Shown here one piece after another: positions 27,801 through 36,173 of a DNA stretch of 64,000 bases. A program made the translations under genes and the position numbers. The first letter of the stretch is position 1; the number at the start of each line of letters is the position of its first letter. The notes beneath the pieces are model-generated. The model had not been told where the DNA came from. It saw nothing but the letters and a program-made list of their open reading frames with translations, and made no database searches. This DNA comes from JAYZDK01 sp964604165 (GTDB lineage: Bacteria > Myxococcota_A > UBA796 > CAJQPC01), in assembly GCA_964604165.1 (NCBI GenBank), contig CAZRYF010000009.1, forward strand, positions 47,310 to 111,309, given 5' to 3'.

Positions 27801-29545
27801 GCCGTCAACGCCGAGTCAAAGTCCTCGGAGGCCACCCACAAGGCCACCATCTCCAAGGTGTACAAGACGCGATCCTGGGGGGTCTCACTGCGCTCTACCA
27901 AGGCCTGGTAGCGCTCCAAGGCCTCCTCCATGTCCCCTCGGGCCACATCCTGGCGGGCCCGCCCCTCCAGCTCGGCATCGGAGAGGTTGTCCAGACTGAT
28001 AAAGCGAACGGCGAGGTATCCCCCCAGGGTCATGACCAGCACCACGGCGGCCATGCCCGCCACCCGAGAAACCTCGATGGGGCCCAGAAGACGTGAGAGG
28101 GAGAACGCTGCCAGGCGGGCGCCTCTGGACTCCAGGTCCCGGAGCATGGCCGGGGACAAACCGAGCGCACCATCCACATCGGCACCCTGTACATCCGCGT
28201 CTACCAACCGGGCCCCAGCAAGGTCCGCCTGTTCCAGGAGGGCCTCCACAAGAACTGCATCTTCAAGATCTACGTCGGAGAGGCGGGCTGCGGTGAGATC
28301 TGCCCGCACCAACCGGGTCCTCTCCCAACGGGTTTTTCTAAGGTCCGCTCCCACCAGCCGGGCCTCAGAGGCATCAAAACCCCGAAGGTCTGCTCCCCGA
28401 AGGACAGCATCGTCCATGCGGGCGCCCCTCGCGCTGGCTTCTACCAGGCTTGCACCCGAGAGCCGCGCACGCTCCATGTGGGCCCCATCCAAGCAAGCGC
28501 CACCCAGCTGGCAGCCTGAGAGGTCCGCTCCCTCCAGGTGCGCACCTGAAAAGTCGACACCGGAGAGATCGCGCCCAGCCAGCTGCGCCCCCCGCCAGTC
28601 CACACCCGCCAAGGAGGCTCCCGGCTCTACAGCGCCAAAGTCTGGGACCGCACGCCGAAAGCGCTTCCACCAGGCCCGGCGTGGAGTGGACTCCACGGGT
28701 TTCACAACAGGAGCATCAGGGAGGCTTGCTGGGGCCTCCGGGGTGCTGGCTTGGGCCTCCGGGGTGCTCGCTTGGGCCTCGGGGGTGCTGGCTTGGGCCT
28801 CCGGGGTCCCTGTGAGTTCCTCCTGGGGGGCCTTCCTTACGGAACGGGAGCGCACCTTCTCCCAGATCCCTCCCACCGAGGCTCCTGCGGCTTCCAGCTG
28901 CTCCCGGGCGATGTCCTCCAACCCGCGTGCGCCGCGAATTCTCAGCCCGCGGGCACGAATGTTCTCCAGGGAGGCTCCCTCCAGTGAGACCCGCACAAGC
29001 CTGGACTTGCGCAGATCCGCCTGGGAGAGATCCACACCCGCGAGACTTCCCCCCACGACGCTGCAGTTTTCCAGTACAGCACCCACCAGGCTGGCTCCTG
29101 TAAAGTCCACATCCTCCAGCACCGCGCGCTCGAACTCCGCCCCGGAAAGATCTGCTTCTTCCAGAGCCCCACCTTCCAGGTGACAACCCTCAGCCAGAAC
29201 CTTCTGAAGGTTGGCGCCCTTTGCGCTCAGGTCCGTTACCTGGGCGTCCTTCAAGCTGGCCCCCAGGAGGTTCGCCCCATCCAGGATGCATCGATCAATT
29301 TCTGCTCCTTGTAGATCCGCCCCCACCAGGCGGGCTCCAGTCAGGTCCAACTCCACCAGGATCGCGTTCTTCAACCGGGCCCCGTCCAGGTTCCTGCTCC
29401 GCAGATCCAAGCCCTTCAAAACCCGTCCTTCCAGGTTCGCACCCGCCAGGTCCACACCCTCCAGGTCGGCCTGATCTGGCCTCCGCGGCAAGTTTCGGTT
29501 GGGCTCATTCATCCGGACAATGATATCTGGCCTGGACCCTGGCAT
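24815..29545 (-). CDS. Giant pentapeptide-repeat / TPR membrane protein
   Basis: About 1576 aa from ATG 29545 (AAGG five bases upstream); ATG 29512 and TTG 29587 are alternatives. Residues about 20-220 are a pentapeptide-repeat helix, A(D/N)LxG type. A linker with four TPEAQAS heptads follows (28726-28808), then a second pentapeptide block (about 300-450). A single membrane helix (AGMAAVVLVMTLGGYLAVRF) near 490 is followed by about 1000 residues of TPRs with repeated GRxxEA-type units. No signal peptide, so the pentapeptide part is probably cytoplasmic and the TPR part periplasmic. It looks like a scaffold linking complexes on both sides of the inner membrane. No catalytic motif seen. Confidence 0.8.
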   Translation of the reverse strand: MPGSRPDIIVRMNEPNRNLPRRPDQADLEGVDLAGANLEGRVLKGLDLRSRNLDGARLKNAILVELDLTGARLVGADLQGAEIDRCILDGANLLGASLKDAQVTDLSAKGANLQKVLAEGCHLEGGALEEADLSGAEFERAVLEDVDFTGASLVGAVLENCSVVGGSLAGVDLSQADLRKSRLVRVSLEGASLENIRARGLRIRGARGLEDIAREQLEAAGASVGGIWEKVRSRSVRKAPQEELTGTPEAQASTPEAQASTPEAQASTPEAPASLPDAPVVKPVESTPRRAWWKRFRRAVPDFGAVEPGASLAGVDWRGAQLAGRDLSGVDFSGAHLEGADLSGCQLGGACLDGAHMERARLSGASLVEASARGARMDDAVLRGADLRGFDASEARLVGADLRKTRWERTRLVRADLTAARLSDVDLEDAVLVEALLEQADLAGARLVDADVQGADVDGALGLSPAMLRDLESRGARLAAFSLSRLLGPIEVSRVAGMAAVVLVMTLGGYLAVRFISLDNLSDAELEGRARQDVARGDMEEALERYQALVERSETPQDRVLYTLEMVALWVASEDFDSALTALESALAIADTPDLQAEVGVRMAEVLGAADRAEAEVAAWEALTTRDDLAPDVLARSLVGLSDATARLGFSDRALAMQEDVLTRFPDNPSVVLAVNRSMAELLASRGRYDQAMAALERVEGFPLDDLQRMELMVSKARLLETRGEGPRSLEIYRELQARYPEVSNVDGKVLLSMAGLSQRQGDLDGAWSLLENLLSREIAPEVRGRALVLQGQVATSRGQPERARALYQRVVTEHAGDREVVEAARLALAQTMLSAADADAGSVLSKLRREGGEELVAQALLGQGRALAERGAIDEARQVFERVLDQETEGSAGDTARTQLAELLVREGKYPQAVRAYRALLAEATTEDQSLVLEASIADALLQGGRLVDAELAFESLLATHGQHPEASSLARLGLARVSESRGDHERARRLYRQVSREAMDPALRSEGLEGLAASHLDAGRDDEAMQAYRRFVEELPSGHEAAFSARMAMAGILVRRGESTRARQVYASLLDSAETPGRSREIRLALAELAESGGELEDALDAYQSLLQEEDLPTRSQWEVALGLARVHLGLGHLEAGLAVLERWKEEVDDATVRIGMLQLQVRALQGLGRGEEASELSGQLVEEAGDDEEAAQMARLEIAHEQLNRGEFEEAIAAYRAIGRTTRDRPTQAAMRLSVGRAQVAAGRADQARASYQGVLSEYSDLVESVFEAQMGICDADRLKGDLEAAARRYLEMRGPDVGSEVWRREQLAQVRMEQGQPEVARGLFEDILRDYPDHGAALATARNGLAGLLRGQGDLEQARGLYRQVSKSAADPALRDWARLHAAQIQFEQGQVDDAFFEMRRIEQESTDREVKLQAHLAMASIYLEKGRSDQALSLLKNEDASDLGPAWVASLAQVRVAAWLSLADFDAAEEEWGSVLAGFGEQQEAASQARLGLSEVARGRGEFEKAVGLADQVFSSSPDRFYQAQALLGKGRALGGAGDAAAAREVYQELMNGYPDQPEFIEAARQAQEDL
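28726..28808 (-). repeat. 21-bp coding repeat in the pentapeptide/TPR gene
   Basis: About four copies of a 21-bp unit encode the heptad TPEAQAS in the linker between the two pentapeptide blocks. The unit is in frame, so copy-number change would alter linker length without breaking the gene. Confidence 0.85.
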
Positions 29546-29622
29546 GGACCTTGCTTCACTCCGGGCCGGAAACAACGCTTGGTTCAAGCCGGGCGCGGGT
29601 TCACAAAAAACCTCAGAAATTC

Positions 29623-29651
29623 TTTCAGACAGGATGTCTCCTTGGGATAAT
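29623..29651 (+). promoter_or_regulatory. Candidate promoter for murA
   Basis: GATAAT (29646-29651) matches the -10 consensus at five of six positions. TTTCAG sits 17 bases upstream as a weak -35, in a relatively AT-rich stretch. It lies about 80 bases before murA in the 186-bp divergent spacer. Confidence 0.4.
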
Positions 29652-29731
29652 CTCTTGACGTGTCCAGACCGCGGCTCCGCGTTCTACACGCCTCCGAGAT
29701 CCCCCCAAACCTCACGCCTGACGAGCCGACC

Positions 29732-31036
29732 ATGGACATGATTCGCATCGAAGGGGGCCAGGTGCTGCAAGGCACTGTGCCCGTGGCAGGCGCAAAGAAC
29801 GCTGCCTTGCCAATCCTCATGGCGACCCTCGTGGCTCCAGGGGAGCACCGGTTGGCCAACGTGCCCGAGCTGGTGGACGTCTCAACCACCCTGTCACTCC
29901 TGGGAAGACTGGGTTGCCCATCCCTCTTTGTGGACGGCAACGTGCGGTTGAACACGGAGCGAATCAGCTTTGTCGAAGCCCCCTACGATCTTGTTCGAAA
30001 AATGCGGGCTTCGGTCCTCGCCCTTGGGCCACTGTTGGCGCGCTGCGGCGAAGCAAGGGTCTCCCTGCCGGGTGGATGCGCGATCGGCGTGCGCCCGATC
30101 GACCAGCACCTCAAGGGCCTGGAGGCTCTGGGCTGTGAGTTTGACCTGGTGGGCGGCTACATCAATGGAAAGGTGCGCAAGCTGACCGGGGCCCACATCG
30201 TCCTGGACTTTCCCACCGTCACCGGCACGGAGAATCTGCTCATGGCCGCGGTGCTTGCCAAAGGCGAGACCCGCATCGACAACGCAGCCTGTGAGCCCGA
30301 AATCGCGGACCTTGCGGTGTTCTTGAGAAGCCTTGGCGCCAAGATCGCCGGCGAGGGAACCCCCACACTCGAGGTCCAGGGCGTCGACTCCCTGGCGCCT
30401 CCCGAGGCCCACCACCACATCCTGCCGGATCGCATCGAGGCAGGAACCTACCTGGTGGCCGGCGCCATTACAGGCGGCGACGTCACCACACAGGGAGTGC
30501 GCCCCCAGGACCTGGCTCCCTTGCTGGCGGTCCTGGAGCAAGCCGGCTGTGAGGTCACGGCCGGATCGGACTGGATCCGCCTGCGGCGAGACGGAGACAT
30601 TCATCCGGTGGATGTGACCACCCTCCCCCACCCAGGCTTCCCCACGGACATGCAGGCCCAGGTCATGGCCTTGATGTGCGTCGCCAACGGCATGGCCACC
30701 CTGACCGAGACGATTTTCGAGAACCGCTTCATGCATGTTCCCGAATTGGTTCGCATGGGCGCCCAGATCGAGGTCAGCGGCAACCGTGCTGTCGTGACCG
30801 GAACAAGCTCCCTCCGAGGCGCTTCGGTGATGGCCACCGACCTGCGCGCCTCAGCCTCCCTCGTCCTTGCAGGGCTCGCCGCCACCGGCGAAACCCGTGT
30901 GCTGCGTCTGTACCACCTGGACCGGGGGTATTCGAACCTCGTCCAGAAGCTCCAAGCCATTGGTGCCCAGGTCCAGCGATCCCCCCAGGGCCGTGCTGAG
31001 GTTGCACAAGTGGCCCAGGTCAGCGCCACGGGCTAG
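29732..31036 (+). CDS. murA: UDP-N-acetylglucosamine 1-carboxyvinyltransferase MurA
   Basis: 434 aa from ATG 29732; the M(D)MIRIEGG start is where the family begins, so the ATG two codons later is also possible and the longer frame is not needed. MurA transfers enolpyruvate from PEP to UDP-GlcNAc, the first committed step of peptidoglycan synthesis. Signatures: VAGAKNAALPILMA near residue 18, and SLPGGCAIGVRP with the catalytic Cys at about 116, so the fosfomycin-target Cys is present. GGYINGKVRKL and the C-terminal DLRASASLVLAGLAA complete it. It precedes dnaG and rpoD on the same strand. Confidence 0.95.
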   Translation: MDMIRIEGGQVLQGTVPVAGAKNAALPILMATLVAPGEHRLANVPELVDVSTTLSLLGRLGCPSLFVDGNVRLNTERISFVEAPYDLVRKMRASVLALGPLLARCGEARVSLPGGCAIGVRPIDQHLKGLEALGCEFDLVGGYINGKVRKLTGAHIVLDFPTVTGTENLLMAAVLAKGETRIDNAACEPEIADLAVFLRSLGAKIAGEGTPTLEVQGVDSLAPPEAHHHILPDRIEAGTYLVAGAITGGDVTTQGVRPQDLAPLLAVLEQAGCEVTAGSDWIRLRRDGDIHPVDVTTLPHPGFPTDMQAQVMALMCVANGMATLTETIFENRFMHVPELVRMGAQIEVSGNRAVVTGTSSLRGASVMATDLRASASLVLAGLAATGETRVLRLYHLDRGYSNLVQKLQAIGAQVQRSPQGRAEVAQVAQVSATG

Positions 31037-31101
31037 GCCCCTTAGACCTCTTTCAATTCCGCCCCGCTCTCGATCCAGCCCTCCCTCCGGAGCTCATCCG
31101 G

Positions 31102-32898
31102 GTGCCCATTTCCCGCCCCACCATTGAAGCTGTCCGGGAACAGACGGATATCGTGCAGGTGATCGGTCACCGGGTGCGTCTCAAACGTGCCGGTCGGAAC
31201 CTGCGCGGGTTGTGCCCGTTTCACAACGAAAAGACGCCCAGCTTCAACGTGCGCCCGGAGAAGCAGACCTACCACTGCTTTGGATGCAACGAAGGAGGCG
31301 ATGTCTTTGCCTTTCTCATGGCCATGGATGGCCTCTCCTTCGTGGAAGCCATCACCGAGTGCGCCCAGGTCGCCGGGGTGACCATCGAGGAGGATGCGCT
31401 CTCCCAAGAAGAGGTCCAGCAGCGGGCGCGAAAGGCAAGCCTCTTCGATGTGTGCAAGGCAAGCGCCGAATTCTTTCACACCCGACTCCTCACAGACCCG
31501 GCAGCCCAGGCAGCACGAGACACCCTGGCCAAGCGAGGCATCACCGACGAGACCATTCGCTATGGGCTTCTCGGCTATGCTCCGAACTCCTATACGGCGC
31601 TCCTGGAGCACCTCCACGGCCAGGGGATCTCCCACGACCTTGCCTGTCGCGCCTCCGTGGCCCGCCGAAGTGAACGAACCGGCCGGCCCTACGACGTCAT
31701 GCGGGACCGCATCGTGATTCCCATCTTCGACCGTCGCTCCAGGCCCATCGCTTTTGGAGGGCGGCTCCTGGAGGGAGAAGGGCCCAAGTACCTGAACTCG
31801 CCTGAATCCGAGATCTACAACAAGTCCGCCACCCTTTACGGGCTGAACTGGGCCCGGGGACCCATGCAGCGCAAGGACCGAGTCCTTGTAGTGGAGGGCT
31901 ATTTCGACGTGCTGTCCCTTCACCAGGCGGGCTTTCCTGAGACTGTCGCCACCTGCGGCACCGCGCTGACCCCACTGCAAGTGAAGGAGCTGCGCCAGAA
32001 CACCGACACGGTGGTGGCCCTCTTCGACATGGATGAGGCAGGCATGGAGGCCGCGGACCGCTCTCTCAAGATTTTTCTGGACCAGGGAGTCGAAGCCAGG
32101 CACATGGAGCTGCCAGAAGGAAAGGACCCAGATGACTTTGTCCGAGCGCAGGGACCGGACGCCTTGGAGGGGTGCCTCGCGCGTTCAGTGCCCCTCATTG
32201 AGCTCTCCATGCGCCGGGCGGTGAGCCGACACGGCACCACCCCAGCAGGCCGACAAAAGGCAGTGCGGGACATCGCCCCCCTGCTACGCAAGCTCCCGGG
32301 GGTTTTGCGCAGCGACATCCTGGTCCGCGCCGCCAACCTGCTGGGCGTCCGGGAGAGCGCACTCAGAGAAGCCATTGGAACCCCTTCAACGGCGCCCCAG
32401 GCCCCCGGGCCCGCAGGTCGCTGGAAGGGAAACAAGGCCCTGAACAACCTGCTGTGGTTGCTCTTGAATGCCCCGGAGTCTGCCTCCCCCCTGGTTTCAG
32501 AGGCAAACCTGGACCTCCTCTCCGACCGGAATGACGTCAAGCACGCCATTCTCTTGATTCTGGATGGTTTCAGCCTGACCCAGGTACTGGACCAGGTCGA
32601 GGACCCGGACCTGGCCGCCGTGCTTCGCCTCGCTGGGGCAAGGGAAGGGCTCTTCCAGGACGAGGAGGTTGAACCCGCCACGCGGTCCATTCTCGCCACG
32701 CTGGAGCTCACGGGAATCGACACGGAGTTGAGAGAGATCAACCTGCAGATGGCTTCCGATGACCTGCAGCGAAACGCCCAGGCTCTGGGTCCTTTGCTGG
32801 CCCGAAGGCAAGCCCTCCAAATCGCACGGCAGCAGGCGGTCAAGAGAAAGACCCGCGGTGCCGATCCCCATGCTCTCACACCCGGGAGCCCAAGTTGA
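31102..32898 (+). CDS. dnaG: DNA primase DnaG
   Basis: 598 aa, GTG start. It synthesises RNA primers for replication. The N-terminal zinc ribbon has CPFH (Cys38, His41) and CFGC (Cys59, Cys62). The Toprim catalytic core has VVEGYFDVLSL with the acidic Glu and the DMD motif in ALFDMDEAGMEAA. The C-terminal part (about 430-598), expected to bind DnaB, is variable as usual. The gene is 178 bp upstream of rpoD, the dnaG-rpoD order of the classical macromolecular synthesis operon, but without rpsU in front; murA takes that place. Confidence 0.95.
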   Translation: MPISRPTIEAVREQTDIVQVIGHRVRLKRAGRNLRGLCPFHNEKTPSFNVRPEKQTYHCFGCNEGGDVFAFLMAMDGLSFVEAITECAQVAGVTIEEDALSQEEVQQRARKASLFDVCKASAEFFHTRLLTDPAAQAARDTLAKRGITDETIRYGLLGYAPNSYTALLEHLHGQGISHDLACRASVARRSERTGRPYDVMRDRIVIPIFDRRSRPIAFGGRLLEGEGPKYLNSPESEIYNKSATLYGLNWARGPMQRKDRVLVVEGYFDVLSLHQAGFPETVATCGTALTPLQVKELRQNTDTVVALFDMDEAGMEAADRSLKIFLDQGVEARHMELPEGKDPDDFVRAQGPDALEGCLARSVPLIELSMRRAVSRHGTTPAGRQKAVRDIAPLLRKLPGVLRSDILVRAANLLGVRESALREAIGTPSTAPQAPGPAGRWKGNKALNNLLWLLLNAPESASPLVSEANLDLLSDRNDVKHAILLILDGFSLTQVLDQVEDPDLAAVLRLAGAREGLFQDEEVEPATRSILATLELTGIDTELREINLQMASDDLQRNAQALGPLLARRQALQIARQQAVKRKTRGADPHALTPGSPS

Positions 32899-33076
32899 TT
32901 CGTCACTTTTTGTTGCGCAGTGCCCAACAACCGGACACATGTATCAAGAGGACACCGCTGATTTGCCCTGACTCCCCTGGAATTCCAAGTGCTTCAAAGC
33001 CGCCAGAAGCGCTGCCACCAGAGGCACTGTTGAGGGGATCCCCACCACCTGCTGAAACCGAATCCAGGAATGCCCC

Positions 33077-34789
<1,713 letters not shown>

Positions 34790-34800
34790 TATCGGGTGCT

Positions 34801-34873
34801 GGGCCTATAGCTCAGCGGTGAGAGCACCCGGCTCATACCCGGAGGGTCCCAGGTTCGAATCCTGGTGGGCCCA
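34801..34873 (+). tRNA. tRNA with CAT anticodon (Met, or Ile2)
   Basis: A complete cloverleaf. The 7-bp acceptor (GGGCCTA with TGGGCCC, one G-T) precedes discriminator A73. The D-arm has GCTC/GAGC, the anticodon loop is CTCATAC, and the T-arm is CCAGG-TTCGAAT-CCTGG. The bottom anticodon pair is a C-A mismatch. CCA is not encoded. There is no run of three G-C pairs in the anticodon stem, so it is not the initiator. Elongator Met or a TilS-modified Ile2 both fit; the acceptor resembles tRNA-Ile. Confidence 0.93.
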
Positions 34874-34891
34874 CCTTGGAGCTTTCCCCGT

Positions 34892-35590
34892 ATGCACGAA
34901 GACACCGCCCGACTGATCGCCCTCTGGACCGCCGAACAGGTGGTGGACGATCTGCTCTCGGAACGGGCCGCCCTGGATGAGGCCATCGAGAAAGCAGAGG
35001 CCGAGCTCGTGCGAGCGGAAGAGGTCGTGGCAGGCATCGCTGCGGAGCAGGAGGTGCTCAAGGAACAAGAGCACACCCACAGCAGGCGCCTCCACAGCTA
35101 TGCAAGGAAGCGAGACGACACCAGGGAGCTCATCGATACAGGTCGGGCGCCGGACTTCCTGGTGGCGGAGCAGCAACACGAGAAGTGTGCCGCCATCGCC
35201 GATGAGGCAGAGACCGCCCTGCTGGAGATCATGGAAACCCAGGACGAAACCGCAAGCAGAAAGGCAGGCGCTGTCGATGTGCGTGACCTGAAGACCCACA
35301 GACTCAATGCCTGCCGGGATGCCAAGAGCAAGCGTCTACCAGAACTGGAAGCCTCACTTGCCGCTGCCGAAGGCGAGCGGGACACAGCCTTGGAGCCCGT
35401 CTCCGCCTACCTGCTTGGCCGATACAGCAACCTGCGAAAGAAGTCCCTCTCCTGCGTGGTCCCCGTGCGCGACGGGAACTGCACCGGCTGCCGCATGGCG
35501 TTGAACCGCACCACCCTGGCCGAGCACAAGCGAGGGGTGACCGTGCACCACTGCACCAATTGTGGTCGTTTCCTGGGCGAGCTGATCTGA
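34892..35590 (+). CDS. Coiled-coil protein with C4 zinc ribbon
   Basis: 232 aa. ATG 34892 is used because the longer frame begins inside the tRNA. Residues 1-180 are an uninterrupted charged coiled coil. The C-terminus has CTGCRMALN and CTNCGRFL, a four-Cys zinc ribbon as in the zf-RING_7 (PF02591) family. These proteins are widespread, and their role is unsettled; a nucleic-acid or nucleotide-linked function has been suggested. It sits 18 bases after the tRNA and just before rnpB, so all three may share a transcript. Confidence 0.85.
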   Translation: MHEDTARLIALWTAEQVVDDLLSERAALDEAIEKAEAELVRAEEVVAGIAAEQEVLKEQEHTHSRRLHSYARKRDDTRELIDTGRAPDFLVAEQQHEKCAAIADEAETALLEIMETQDETASRKAGAVDVRDLKTHRLNACRDAKSKRLPELEASLAAAEGERDTALEPVSAYLLGRYSNLRKKSLSCVVPVRDGNCTGCRMALNRTTLAEHKRGVTVHHCTNCGRFLGELI

Positions 35591-35595
35591 GCAGG

Positions 35596-35637
35596 CGCAC
35601 AACCAAGGCTGCGCCTCCAAATACCGAAGCCTCTTCT
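35596..35637. repeat. Inverted partial copy of the rnpB 5' end
   Basis: This 42-base stretch is the reverse complement of 35675-35716, the P1 5' strand to P3 region of rnpB, at 36 of 42 positions, with the first 20 bases exact. The space between the arms contains its own hairpin TCCCGAT-AG-ATCGGGA (35653-35668). The transcript of the whole block could fold into a long imperfect hairpin competing with the RNase P fold. Confidence 0.85.
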
Positions 35638-35668
35638 TGCGCAGGCCCCAATTCCCGATAGATCGGGA

Positions 35669-36124
35669 GTGGGTAGAAGAGGCCAGGGTATTCGCCGGCG
35701 CAGCCTTGGTTGTGCGGGAGGAAAGTCCGGGCACCACAGGGCAGGATGCCGGGTAACTCCCGGTCGCGGAAACGCGGAGGAAAGTGCAACAGAGAGCAAA
35801 CCGCCAGGGAATCCCCCTTCGTTTCGTGTTCGGGCCAACCTCCTCTTACCAGGGGGCACGACCCGGACTTGGCTCGGCGAGGCATCCGCTTCGGGCAAGG
35901 TTGAAAGGGTGGAGTAAGAGACCACCGGCGGCTTCGGCAACGGGGTCGGCCAGGCAAACCCCATCCGGTGCAAGGTCGAAAGTGGACAGGGCGGCCCGTC
36001 CTACGTCCCGGGTAGACCGCTTGAGATTCCCGGAGACGGGAATCCTAGATGAATGAATACCACCTCCAGGCGGGCAACTTCCTGGAGGACACAGAACCCG
36101 GCTTACGGGCCTCTTCGACCCACC
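35669..36124 (+). ncRNA. rnpB: RNase P RNA, bacterial type A
   Basis: About 456 nt. The catalytic RNA that trims tRNA 5' leaders. P1 is formed by 35669-35684 (GTGGGTAGAAGAGGCC) with 36108-36123. The universal GAGGAAAGTCCGGGC is at 35718-35732, followed by the ACAGAGAGCAAACCGCC region, a GCAAACCCCATCCGGTGCAAGGT segment in pieces around 35955, and the 3' ACAGAACCCGGCTTA at 36091-36105, which closes P4. An extra hairpin (CCTCCAGG/CCTGGAGG, 36063-36088) and larger peripheral helices explain the length. The 5' end is preceded by the inverted arm described separately. A weak TTGCGC/GATAGA pair at 35637-35662 could place transcription near 35669. Confidence 0.95.
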
Positions 36125-36173
36125 CTTCTTAAGCAGTAGTCCCTGACAAGTTCAATCCCTCCGGGAGGACATG

